Position numbers and translations under genes: made by a program
Shown here: positions 23,129 to 33,389 of the stretch, piece after piece
Numbering within the stretch: the stretch's first letter is position 1
Layout: every line of letters starts with the position of its first letter
The notes under the pieces: model-generated
Told to the model about the DNA's origin: nothing
The model's database searches: none
What the model saw: only the letters and a program-made list of their open reading frames with translations
Assembly: GCA_007115705.1 (NCBI GenBank)
Contig: QXEO01000382.1
Span: 8,771,318 to 8,835,317 of the forward strand
DNA length: 64,000 nucleotides
Direction: 5' to 3'
Origin: Dactylis glomerata
Lineage: Eukaryota; Streptophyta; Magnoliopsida; Poales; Poaceae

Positions 23129-24177
23129 GAACATGTCTAACAGGCCCCTCAAAACGTACGGGCCCCTTATAATTCCGGCGGGATAGGGGGTGAGGGTGAA
23201 AGCGGCCGTCTAGCAGGCCCCGTATTCGGGCCGGCCCGTATCGGCAGAATACGGGGCCCGGCAAACCCACCCCGCCGCCCCCTACTTATACTGGGCGAGG
23301 GTGCGAGTGGGGGGCCAACCCCTCACTCCCAACCCTAGCGCCACCGCGGCCACTTCCTTCTCCGGCGAGAAATTCCAAGCACCTCCCCACCGCATTTCCA
23401 CCGCCGCGAGCATGAGCGGACGAGGAAGAGGCTCCCTGTCGCCCGCCGCTCGATCGAAGCCGGAATTGCTCGAGGAGGCGTGGCGCGTCCACTGCAAGTA
23501 CTCCGCCGCCGGGAGTCGGCGTGCGGCGTGCAAATACTCCGTCGTCGGGATGCCGCCGTCGCTCCGGGACTTCGCGAGGGCGGCCGCTACTACAAGGCCA
23601 ACCCTCCGTTGAAGCCGATGAGCGGCGCGGATTTCAAGAAGTGGCGGCGCCGGTGGGAGCAGGAGCAGGCGTGGAAGCACGCCTGGGAGAAGAAGCACGC
23701 CTGGGAGGGGGAGGGGAGCTCCAGCGGCGGAGCGCCGTGAGCCGGCGACGAGGAAGAGGCGGCGGAGGAGGGGGAAACCCCCTCTTCTTGAAGGCGGTGG
23801 CCGCGTCCAAGAAGGACGCCGCCGACAAGGCTCGGGCGGAGGAGGAGGAGGCGGCGGCGGCCATCGCCGCCGTCAACGAGCTGATTGCTCGGGAGGCCGC
23901 CGCCACCACCCCCGTCGTCATCCTCGACGAGTAGGTTAGCAATGTAGAAGTCGCGATCCAGTAGGATCGCGCAATTTTGTAAATCCCTATCTATGATCAA
24001 TGAAGAACTACCTTTGAATTTTCCCGGGGTTTGCTTTTATTAATTATACGGGGTGAGATAAGGGGTCTGTTAGACGGATTGATGAACTCTCTGTTAGTGG
24101 TGACCAATTTGCCTAATACAGGGCCCTCTACTCGCGTTCTATGGGGCATAAATATAAGGAGTCAGTTAGACATGCTC
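23129..24177. mobile_element. PIF/Harbinger-like DNA transposon, non-autonomous, 1,049 bp
   Basis: The left end, gaacatgtctaacaggcccc, and the inverse of the right end, gagcatgtctaactgactcc, match over most of 20 bases. Both sides carry TTA (23126-23128 and 24178-24180), the 3-bp duplication typical of PIF/Harbinger elements. The tandem protease copy 1 preserves the empty site: there 'aacttggaagatgggtta' continues directly into 'cagaag' (about 19446-19470). Inside lies a GC-rich protein-like sequence (23412-23934) rather than a transposase, so the element depends on another copy to move. It sits about 480 bp upstream of the intact protease gene, within its promoter side. Confidence 0.82.
23412..23934 (+). 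pseudogene. Protein-like sequence carried by the Harbinger-like element
   Basis: Three consecutive + strand frames together look like one protein. It begins MSGRGRGSLSPAARSKPELL and runs to PPSLRDFA. After a one-base frame change near 23575 it continues REGGRYYKANPPLKPMSGAD, then FKKWRRRWEQEQAWKHAW. After a second change near 23735 it ends in an Ala/Glu-rich helix with AAIAAVNELIAREAA and PVVILDE before a TAG. The repeated 'KxAWE' units and the acidic tail suggest a helical DNA- or protein-binding role, but no catalytic motif is visible. I recall similar tails in predicted Triticeae proteins but cannot name a family. It is either a decayed element-encoded protein or a captured host fragment. 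Confidence 0.55.
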
Positions 24178-24180
24178 TTA

Positions 24181-25209
24181 CAACAACTGGCTGGAGTCCA
24201 TACGATTCCAGACAGGATATGTGGATATGGCATATTACTCGCCATGTACGACGTCGATAGAGCCGCATGATAGCGAAATACAAGCTGTATCAAATATGGA
24301 TGTTGGAGCTGGCTAGCAATGTTGTTTGCTCGACCCACTAACTCGTGAAGTCGTGGTGGTATTTAGATGAGATATTCCCATGGTTCATGAGTGATCTCGG
24401 TACCGCAAATAAGCCTACTGAGTGGAAACATGAGTGGGGGAACGGTTGGGCCTATATATATCCCCTGTTAGATCGCTCCACCAGCAGGAATTTCGAAACT
24501 GAATGTTGATGCTGCCATTGGCGAGAACTTGAGACTTGTGCGCCTGTGATCTCTCTTCCAATGTTGCACACGCTGTTGCTCAGGCCTTGACTGATGAACG
24601 CTTGCTGCGGCACCTCGAGCGCGATCTCCCGCCTCTGGGGATCCGTCAGGCTGTCAGCATTTGGGATTTGGGAGGCAAGACGCTGCCGATCCTGGCGCCG
24701 GACTGCGCGTGGCCGTTACTCTGCTAAAGTGCTAAATGATCAGTCTACGCCGTTCAGTTTGAGGCGCTGCTCTTGTCCTTGGAGTCTTGAGTTTGGCAAA
24801 GCGATGCTCCTCTCACAGCTGATAACCTCGCCAAGAGGAGGTTTGGGCGTTTGGCCTCACAGCACTGTTTTCTCCTTGGGCCTGACCGTGCCGGAAACCT
24901 AAAAGCTAGGCACCACCGCATGTCCAACATCGGGCTGCTGACAATGCTCTCACAGCTCCAACGCCGCCGCCGTCCAGAACTGAACTTTATATGTTATCCG
25001 CTGGAAAAATGATGCAACACAGCTGATCTATCATGAGCATTGGCCATTTGCATGTTTTTTCTTCTTCTGCTTCTGTAACCGATAAGTCAGCAGCAGGGTG
25101 CGGTACTCTTACCTGGTCGACAGGTTTTGCATAGCTATTTACTCCCATGGGAAAATGCAACCCGGAATAAGGATTTGCAAGAAAGATAGATTTGCAACGC
25201 TGCACCGTT
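24181..25209. other. No gene recognised
   Basis: Mixed-composition DNA between the Harbinger-like element and the SHMT 3' end. The frames at 24536-24902 are short, in different phases and without a recognisable domain. A relic gene is possible but not supportable. Confidence 0.4.
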
Positions 25210-25380
25210 ATGTTTTTCTATTTTTGATAGAAGGGAGAATTTCTCCCCGATCTCATTAAGAAAACCATAGAGCAAAACTAGGTAAGAGAGAACATTTCTG
25301 GGGCAACGCTTATCCCCATGACATTATAACCGGCCTAGACGGCAGGGCAACTACATAGCAGACGGCAAAAACCAGTCACA
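25210..25380 (-). mobile_element. Retroposon 3'-end relic in the SHMT 3' flank
   Basis: The + strand reads ttttgatagaagggagaa, then ccccgatctcattaagaaaac. The layout resembles the LINE 3' end at 21043, read on the minus strand toward an A-rich end. It lies within about 200 bp downstream of the SHMT stop codon, on the same strand, so it may form part of that transcript's 3' end. The family is not certain. Confidence 0.35.
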
Positions 25381-25409
25381 TGTTTCATGTCCTTCTGCAA
25401 GAAAACGAT

Positions 25410-28400
25410 TTAATCCTTGTACTTCATGCCGGACACCTGGAAGCCAGGCATCTCGAACGAGATGGCAAACTTCTCAACCTCCGCCCTAAGCTCCTCGATG
25501 TCCTTGTTCTTCTCCAGGTCGACGATGAAGTCCGCATAACGCTTGCCTCGCTGCTTCTGGACGTCCAAGCAGATGGCCACGGCCCGGTGAAGGTACTCGG
25601 CAATCTGCACGAAGTCCTTCTCGACCAAGCCTCTCGAAGTCATCGCTGGTGTACCTGCAAACCAACATTTTATAACGATGAAGTTAGCCAGTAGAATTGC
25701 CGACTGCTACGGAGTTCAGAAACCATGTGTACAAGTACCCAAAACAACAGATATCACTAAGAAAAAGCTTTGGGTAGTGAAGTCATTTGTGAAACATGTT
25801 TCCTTCTTCAGTTGTTCCAAGAGGGACGGTTTGGTGATGCATGTCTAAAACTGAGTAATCTTAAGAAGGTTAAACATGCAAGAAATACTCCAAGTAGACC
25901 AAGCAACCAGCACGTTATGTTGAATTTTGTTTTAACAAGAGATGCTCTAACTTCCTGTTCATCTAAAAAAATTGCCTGCCTGTTTTCTTTCACATATAAT
26001 TTTGTTCATAAGATATTTAAATGTTTGTTGTAAAGGTATCAAGGCTATGTCGGATATTTTTGTGGCTTTTTGAAAGCCCTTAAATTTTCTACATTGAACG
26101 TAGTATTAGTTGAAAACATCGTTCTTCGAGCCATAACGGCAGCTTACTGGAATTAGAAATGATGCATACAACTAACTAGATTCCACTCCAAATCACATCA
26201 GCAAAACTGTCCCTAAAGCAAATGTATGCCTCTTTTTGGTTTTCAAGCTGTTCTGAATCCTAGTGAGATTTTCTTAACTAAGCATGCCTCCGATTCTCAA
26301 AAACTGGCTGGCTTGCTGTAGCTGTTGCTTTCGATGGACCCTCGCATTCGAATTTCAGGTCGTACTACCTATGATGATGATCATTGTTCAGCCGGTGATT
26401 TATTTTTTTCCAACATTTCATATTGTTCATTTTGTTTTCTTAGTGTAATAATGCATTGAGTTTACTTTTTTTCAAAAAGAAACTTGTCATTTACCAATAA
26501 AATCCATCTTTCATTGCAGTGCAGGTTTTTGGTATGGAATGTAATGCAGTAATAAAACTTAAGAAATTGCTCTCCTATCAATTAGACTCGCTGTTTTCTT
26601 GTACAGTTTGTTAAATAGGGCACATGGTACTACGCTATGTTTATACCCTTTTAGTCACTTCACTATGTTTTTGGGGAAAAAGTAAACTTCACTATATGTT
26701 TGGGGCTTTGTGGGGACCATTCGTGATCTTGGGCACTATATATTGCAGCTGAGTTTAGACCTGGAATGTTAAAACAACTTCCTTGCGGAACTCTCTTTAG
26801 CATTGTTCTGAATATAACTTCACCCGGCGACGGAGCTTGAGGAAAATAGTTGGGCGGGCCCATACATAGGAGGAGAGTCAAATGGGCTGTTACTGGGATG
26901 AGTTCTAGAGATACTTGGGCAGAAAAAAATCGTTTTTGTCCTGGGCTGGGCAGGCTACAGCCCGGCACTCAGTATTCCTGGTTGTGTACTCAAGGACAAG
27001 TTCTTGCATGCCAATAAGCAGAGCTGATGTGATAATATTGGTAAGTATCTAATCGTTTCCATAATACTTCTTGCCTATGCTGCATCTGTATATATCTTAA
27101 GTACTCCCTCCGTTCACTATTATAAGGAGTTTTAGATATTTTGATGTGGACTAGATACGAAACGAAATGACTGAACCTACACACCAAAATGCGTCTAGAT
27201 ACATGCATTTTTTTAAAGCTACCCCTCCGTTTCATAAGTCTTGACTCAACTTTGTCTAGATTCACATGTATCTAGAAAAGTTTTAGTGCTAGATACATGT
27301 GAATCTATGGAATGAAGGGAGTATAAGGTGTTATAATAGTGAACAGATGGAGTAAATCTATGGATATAAGATCTAGCCGGATAGGCAATACTGCCATACT
27401 AGATAAGGTACGGCGAGTAATCCTTCGCCAAAATGTTGTGCATAGTGTTGCAAGTTTATTATAGTTCATTAACACCAGTACTTTGGTGCACAGAAATACA
27501 AATATCGCCAACTGATCTCTTTTCTTAACACTACAGGTTCTTATGAAACAGTCAGATCTAACAATTTAGGATAATGTAAGCTCCTATTTGCGTAGCTCTA
27601 TCTAGTTGTATGCAAGGTTATAATGTTAATTCAGAGACACAATCAGTAAGCTGTTGTCCCATATAGGCTGGCCAGTTGCTTCTTAACCTTTAACCTAATT
27701 TACTAATTTGCACCAATACTCCTCCAAGCCGTAGGGGCTTGAAAAAAAATTAGACATACGTAAGATCCTTTTATCGACAAAACAGGAATTTCCATGTATA
27801 AGGGCAGAAGAAATATTCAACAGGAGAACTTTTATTAACAATATTCATAGCACACTAATGTGCTAATCCACCTCACATGCTCTTAAGGACCAGTGTGAAG
27901 ACAATACTAGATGATTAATTTGAGTGACTTGTGACCTATTTTCTAGCAAGTAGATATTAACACCCACCAAAGCATGAAAAGAACAAAACAAGTAACATAG
28001 CCATATTTGGGAAGAGGTACTGACCAATTCGGACACCACCAGGTGACAACGCACTGCTGTCACCAAAGACAGCATTTTTGTTGAGAGTAATGCTACTCAG
28101 ATCACACACTTTCTCAACTTTGTTACCTAGAATTTCAGCAAACCAAATAAGCAAGTTTGCATTGAATGCAACCACATAACATAAGTTGCCAATTAAATAA
28201 ACTGGTTTGCATACCAGACAAGCCAAGAGGGCGAAGATCCCAGAGAACAAGGTGGTTCTCTGTTCCATCGGTAACCAGCTTATAGCCCTTACTCATCAGA
28301 TGGTTTGCGATGGCAACAGCATTGGCCTTGACCTGCTGAATATATGCCTTGAATCCAGGTTGCATGGCCTGCTTCAGGCCAACTGCCAAGGCAGCAATCT

Positions 28401-30070
28401 GGTGGTTGTGAGGGCCCCCCTGGAGTGACGGAAACACTGCAAAGTTGATCTTGTCCTCGTAATCGTAAAGAGCACCCTCGGGCTGGCCCTTTTTGGGAGG
28501 CTTCGGGCCTTTCCTGTAGAATATCATACCAGATCTTGGCCCCCGGAGACTCTTGTGGGTGGTGGTAGTCACCACATCAGAATAATCGAAAGGATTGGTA
28601 GCCTCCTGTGAAAGAACAAGAACAATAGTAAGTATCACTAGCAACGAGGTACTACAAAAAATATTTAACGGGAGTTTGGAATATGGGATTCCGTAGGAAC
28701 TCTTTGCAAAATGCATAGTTTCCTGTAAAATTCCTGCCAAAACCAAGTGGACTTCATATGGTCCAAACACCAAAAGAATGATAGCAAACACCATCTCTTG
28801 TTAGCCAGCGGAATGCATAAATTCACTACCTTACTGCATGTTGATAAATGATAATAACTACTAGTAGCACATTAGAAGAAATACTGTGTTTCAATACTAT
28901 GAGAGGCTACAAGCAAATTTAGTGAAAGAATTTCCGGGTCAATGTAATTTTCAGTGAAAAGTCACTCCAAATGGGGAAGGGAAGCTAGAAGATTGGGTGT
29001 TGCAACAATTTGTCAGGCCTGATCTCAATTGCAACAAACAAAGACATGCGACGTTTAAGTCAGCATCATGTACGGTTGCTCAAATACATACAAAATTAAA
29101 GACCAATCAGACTAACATTTATTTAATGAGTAAATTATCACACGCGCAGCAAATACAATACATAATGAGAGGCGTGGAAGTCCATCCATACCTGCGCGGC
29201 AACGAGGCCGCTGATATGAGCCATGTCACAGAGCAACATGGCCCCGCACTTGTCGGCGATGGACCTAAACCTGGCATAATCCCAGTCGCGCGGGTAGGCG
29301 CTCCCGCCGCAGATAATGAGCTTGGGGCGGAAATCCATGGCCTTCTCCTCCAGCTTGTCGTAGTCAATATAGCCGGTTTCGGAGCTCACCTTGTAAGGCA
29401 AGCTCTCGAAGTAGATGGAGGTGGCGGAAATCTTCTTGCCCCCAGCCGTGTAGTAGCCGTGGGTGAGGTGTCCACCCGAGGGCAGATCGAGCCCCATGAT
29501 CCGGTCGTGGGGGTGGAGCAGGCCGGTGTAGGCGGCGAAGTTGGCGGGGGAGCCGGAGTAGGGCTGCACGTTGACGCCCCAGGCGGCCGGGTCGAGGTGG
29601 TAGGCCTTGAGGGCGCGGGCGCGGCAGAGCTCCTCGACCTCGTCGATGACCTCGTTGCCGCCGTAGTAGCGCGCGCCCGGCATGCCCTCGGAGTACTTGT
29701 TGGTGAGCGGGGAGCCGAGCGCCTCCATGACGGCGCGCGAGGTGAAGTTCTCCGACGCGATGAGCTCGATGCCCGTCCGCTGGCGCCGCTTCTCCCGCTC
29801 GATGAGGTCGTACACCTCCGGGTCAGCCTCCGCGAGCGTGGTGAGGCCCCAGTCCGCCACGGCGTCCATCGCGGCGGCCGCGGTGGCGGAGACGGCGGCG
29901 GGGGAGGAGGCGTCGGTGGAGACGGCGTAGAGGCGGACGGGGCGGGCGGCGGCGCGGAGGAGCGGGAGGCGGAGAGGGGAGGAGTGGTGGTGGTGAGGGG
30001 CGGCGGCGGCGGCGTGTGGGTATAAAGCGGCGCGCAACATGGGTGGCTGCGAGAGGTGGTGCGCGGTCAT
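25410..30070 (-). CDS. SHMT: Serine hydroxymethyltransferase, organellar (probably plastid) form
   Basis: Four exons read downward: 30070-29192, 28605-28215, 28126-28025, 25654-25410 (TAA), all GT-AG and in phase, giving 538 aa. The first 70 or so residues are Ala/His/Pro/Arg-rich without acidic residues, as expected for a transit peptide. The enzyme core follows: DPEVYDLIEREKRRQ, GIELIASENFTS, LTNKYSEGMPGARYYGGNE, VNVQPYSGSPANFA, DLPSGGHLTHGY and DMAHISGLVAAQ. The PLP-binding segment is VVTTTTHKSLRGPRSG with Lys311. Exon 4 gives the C-terminal domain (TPAMTSRGL to KYKD). Known reaction: serine + tetrahydrofolate to glycine + methylene-THF, in one-carbon metabolism and photorespiration. The start at 30070 was chosen for its GCCGCCATGAC context; an in-frame upstream ATG (30187) would add 39 residues. 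The few-exon structure fits the plastid rather than the mitochondrial class (inference). Intron 3 is 2.4 kb and holds nested MITEs. Confidence 0.94.
27104..27352. mobile_element. Stowaway-type MITE (outer) in SHMT intron 3
   Basis: The left end is CTCCCTCCGTTCACTATTAT; the right end is the inverse, ATAATAGTGAACAGATGGAG. TA lies on both sides (27102-27103 and 27353-27354). A second MITE (27222-27321) sits inside, so the original element was about 149 bp. Confidence 0.88.
27222..27321. mobile_element. Second Stowaway MITE nested in the first
   Basis: It starts CCCCTCCGTTTCATAAG and ends GGAATGAAGGGAG, flanked by TA at 27220-27221 and 27322-27323. A hairpin is visible around gattcacatgtatctag and ctagatacatgtgaatc. 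Length is 100 bp. Because it lies inside the outer element, it inserted later. Confidence 0.85.
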
Positions 30071-30205
30071 GGCGGCGACGCGTGAGAAGCGGGGGTGGGA
30101 ATGAGGCGGCGGCGGTGGCAGCAGCGGGCGGATGTAGGGCACGCTGTAATGTAGGAGCCGGTTGGGACACGGGATAAGCGTGCACACGGTCCGGTGCGGC
30201 CTGTT

Positions 30206-30545
30206 AGCCCGCTAGACCGACCTCATTTCTTGTGGTGCCATCGTTGTATTGGTTCGGCCCATTAATGTTTCTTTTATTTTAAATGCATTTTTAAAATAAA
30301 TGGTAAAATATTTTGAAGAAAAACGTTACGTATACATCCTCACATCCTACGTGCTCACAGAAGCAGTTTCAATAAAAAAAATGTTTTTTATGCGGCTTGT
30401 GTAAAGAAGACAAAACTAGGTGCTAAGGTAAACCTTTCTGTGAGACTTTTTTTGTCTTTTTGCACTTGCCACACAAATGACAGTTCACTTTGAATTTATT
30501 TTTTGTGCAAAGAGAGCATGTATATCCGAGATCAAAAGTGAGTTT
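30206..30545. repeat. SHMT upstream repeat, copy 1, with foldback
   Basis: The segment starting 'gctagaccgacctcattt' recurs at 31191 as 'gctagaccgcacctcattt', and similarity continues for about 150 bp (tattggttc, cttttatttgaaatgc, atgttacatgtacat-type sequence). From about 30325 to 30545 an imperfect inverted repeat appears, with cggcttgtgtaaagaagacaa against ttgtctttttgcacttgcc. It resembles the foldback at 16966. It lies directly upstream of the SHMT start. Confidence 0.5.
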
Positions 30546-30559
30546 CCGCCCAAACAATA

Positions 30560-31190
30560 GAATAACAAATAAAAGAAGATTCCAAGGACTAAAACATAAC
30601 ACGAAAAAAAGATAGAAAAACGATAAAAATTACAAGCGTCGCCTTGGAGTAGTTTTTTATGGGGGTTCTACCATATCCCATACTCAGAACTGGCGTCACT
30701 CTTGGTGACATTCTTGTTCCTGCATCACCTTGTTGTCAGACGAGTTCATGAATCGAGGTGTCTTTGAACTGGCTCACTGAGCCATCAAAGGCTCAGGAAG
30801 TGAGCCATGATCTCCTTGAAGGTTCCCTTCTTGAGGATCCGGAGCTCTTTTAGAGGGGGCTAGTAGTTTTGAACTTTTGATCTTCCTTGAGCTCTTGTAG
30901 CCTTCGTCAACGAAGGTTAGATCCAAGGTGCTCGCGCAGCTGCTTAGGAGCTTATCAATCGACTCCAGAGCTTAGCTCCCAATAGATCATCTAGCGACCA
31001 GGGTCGCTCGATGTATAAACGCAGCTTGTAAAATCCATTAATTTCCAGGTTCTCCCTTTCTAAGAGCTTCGCCGCCTCCTCGATAGCAAAATGGAGGTCT
31101 TCCTCTGTGTTCTTATCAATGCTGATGCTCAACACGAGGCTTCTACCGTTCTACGCCAGATGAACTGGAGCTTGGGTTGTTGAGTTGTGG
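30560..31190. other. No gene recognised
   Basis: An AT-rich start, then a mixed-composition stretch. The minus-strand frame 31135-30944 (containing LYIERPWSLDDLLG) looks protein-like, but I do not recognise it and it has no neighbours in frame. Confidence 0.35.
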
Positions 31191-31345
31191 AAGCCGGCTA
31201 GACCGCACCTCATTTCATGTACTATCATTATTGTTTATTGGTTCAGACCGTTGAAATAATGGGTTGTTCCTTTTATTTGAAATGCGTTCTTAACATATGT
31301 GAGAATATTCAAAAAAAATGTTACATGTACATCTCCTACTAGGAC
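31191..31345. repeat. SHMT upstream repeat, copy 2 (truncated)
   Basis: Diverged second copy of the sequence at about 30206-30345, offset by about 985-1,000 bp. It is cut at 'gttacatgtacatctcctactagg', where a different repeat ('aatgcccgtacgttgcaa') begins. The arrangement points to an old local duplication of SHMT promoter-side DNA or two insertions of one element. Confidence 0.5.
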
Positions 31346-31555
31346 AATGCCCGTACGTTGCAATGGAATAAAAATGAGGCTGACTCCAACACCTCGTGTG
31401 TTAGTGATATGTGCTAGAAGCGAGAAATTTGTAAATTAAATAAAATTTGTTTGCTCTAGCTTACTTTTCTCCCACGCGACCACCACGGCAAATAAAAAGG
31501 CAAGATTCGACTAAATAGCTCTATTGCAGCCTACATAACTCAGTTAGCAATTCGT

Positions 31556-33383
31556 CACTGGTGGAAAAAAGGTCATTGGTCCTGGTTTGTAAGGCTCATT
31601 TGTCCCGGTTGGAGCAACTGGGACTAACAAAGCGGGACTAAAGGCTGGAGCCTTTAGTCCCGATTGTTTACGAACCGGGACCAATGGGCCTCCACGTGGC
31701 CCGGGGCATGTGCTGCGGCTGGAGGACCTTTGGTCCCGGTTCGTAACACAGACCGGGACTAAAGGTCCGTTCGAAATAAAATTTGTATTTTCTTTTTTAG
31801 AATTTTTCTATTTTCTTTATTTCTCTAATATCTAATCACCTCTATTCTCATGTCAAATTAGATACTTATGGCTCTCACTCTATTCTCATGCCAAATTACA
31901 TACTTGTGGTCCTCACTTTCCGGTTGGTCACCCATCCTAACACTGCTCTATCCTTAGCACGCTTAACTTCTTCATTTCTTCCATAGTAGCTTCCAAGGCT
32001 GTGTTCGCGACTTCTTGATAATGGTATGCTACCAATTCTATTAACCTATACACTTTGGTAACATATGATATTACTTTTTAAAATTTTAAATAAATTCACA
32101 AAATAAGCAACAATGATTAAGTAATAATAATCATGAATGAATTCCAAATAATTTTTATGCATAATTTAATTATTAATTTTTAATCATTAAAATATTCAAA
32201 AAAGGCCAAAAAACTTGAAAAATCCAAAATTCAAAAATTAATAGACTTGTTAACCAAACAAGAGGGAGTACATTTTTTCCATATATATATGCATACTCGC
32301 ACACCATACCACACACACACACACACATCTAGCTAGTAGCCTTCTAGCTTCTAGTAACTCCTAGCAATCTCGAAGCCCAAGCGAGCGTCTAGAGCGGCAT
32401 ACAACACTTGCTTGTCGCTCAATGAAACTTTGGCCCAACCATATATAAGTTCTTCTTCTTCTTCCTCGTCGCCCTTCTTCTTGTCCTTCCTTTTCTTCTT
32501 CTCAAGCTTTGTCCCAATAGTAGCATTGGACAGATCGTATAGACTTGGAATTGTATTCTTGGTGGGGTTCGGCATAATCATTTGGAGGTCGTACACCGAC
32601 GGAATTTCAATTCCATATGATTGCAGCATGCGCACGCCATTGCCGATAGCCGTGCTGCAGAATCTAATGGTGGGGTCCCTCAAAAAATCCTTGAGCAGCT
32701 GCGGCATATGATCGGCCCGACATATCTGGAAGACCAAAACCTCGGACGCCACCGAGAGTTGAAGGACGGCGGCACGCTAATGGAGCCTACCCTCGCGAGG
32801 GCTGGTGAACTCGCAGTCCAAGCCCACATATTTGATCGGTGCGGCGTCGAGGAACCGCTGCTTAATGGCGTGGAGCCACATCTCCACAATTGATGCACGG
32901 AGAGTTTCCGTGATGGTGAATTTCATCCCTTTGGCTGTGATATTATGCACCCGAGATAGAGGTAGCATCGCCGGCTCTATTGAAATGAGAGGGGGAGAGA
33001 GAGCTCGCCGGTCGGTGATGCTATGGTGTTTTTGGAGGAGATTAGGAGAGGATGATGAAGAAGAAGCTTATAGAAGGTACATCCTTATATACTAGAGAGA
33101 GGGAAGAAGAAGAGGCTGGCCGGCGGTGTGATTAGGCCGTCGGCGATGAGGTCCCGATGCGTCGTAAATAATTACCGAAGCGATGCAAGTTAATGGCTGT
33201 AGCGATTTCCAAAATGATCACGGCGACCATGCGTAACTGGCACGGGAGAGCGGCGGTTCGTTTGAACTGCCCTTTAGTCCTGGCTCGTGGAGCAAACCGG
33301 GACTAAAGGATGCCCTATAGTCCCGGTTTGCGCCACTAGCCGGGACTAAAGGCCCAAAGGCATTTGTCCCGGTTGGTGGCGCA
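31556..33383. mobile_element. CACTA-type DNA transposon carrying a captured exonuclease
   Basis: The left terminus begins CACTGGTGGAAAAAAGG. Subterminal repeats of the 'tttagtcccgg' / 'ccgggactaaagg' type occur in both orientations at the left (31585-31770) and the right (33270-33380), as in Triticeae CACTA elements. The right tip is missing: the sequence stops at 33383, where a short-LTR retroelement begins, so the last bases and the target duplication cannot be seen. No transposase is present, so it is non-autonomous. The interior holds a minus-strand exonuclease-like gene (32351-32968). Confidence 0.8.
32351..32968 (-). pseudogene. Captured DEDDy 3'-5' exonuclease (WRN/RNase D type), disrupted
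   Basis: A single minus-strand frame spans the region apart from one in-frame TAG at 32777-32779. N-terminal part: MKFTITETLRASIVEMWLHA, then VGLDCEFTSPREG with the Exo I motif D-x-E. After the stop come VASEVLVFQICRADHMPQLL and FLRDPTIRFC. The Exo II position reads GNGVRML; related plant proteins I know have N-D there, so the catalytic Asp appears replaced by Gly. A Lys/Glu-rich insert (EKKKRKDKKKGDEEEEE) follows, then Exo III with VLYAALDA (Tyr-x3-Asp) and FEIARSY as the C-terminus. Known family role: removal of 3' nucleotides from DNA or RNA. The stop and the Exo II change suggest a dead enzyme. Total about 205 codons. Confidence 0.75.
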
Positions 33384-33389
33384 TGTTAG
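33384..33389 (+). mobile_element. First six bases of a short-LTR retroelement
   Basis: TGTTAG at 33384-33389 continues after the copia insertion at 41920 (GTTAG is repeated at 41915-41919 as target duplication). Joined conceptually, the LTR begins TGTTAGAGC and ends CCTAACA at 42043, about 130 bp in total. It marks where this element entered the CACTA right arm. Confidence 0.7.

Noticed and set aside
28997..30025. 342-codon + strand frame opposite SHMT exon 1
   Set aside because: Antisense shadow of the GC-rich SHMT exon; Gly/Val/Ala-rich with no motif.
30071..30187. Upstream ATG extending SHMT by 39 residues
   Set aside because: It is in frame, but the downstream ATG has the better context and already gives a good transit peptide. 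The longer form cannot be excluded without transcript ends.
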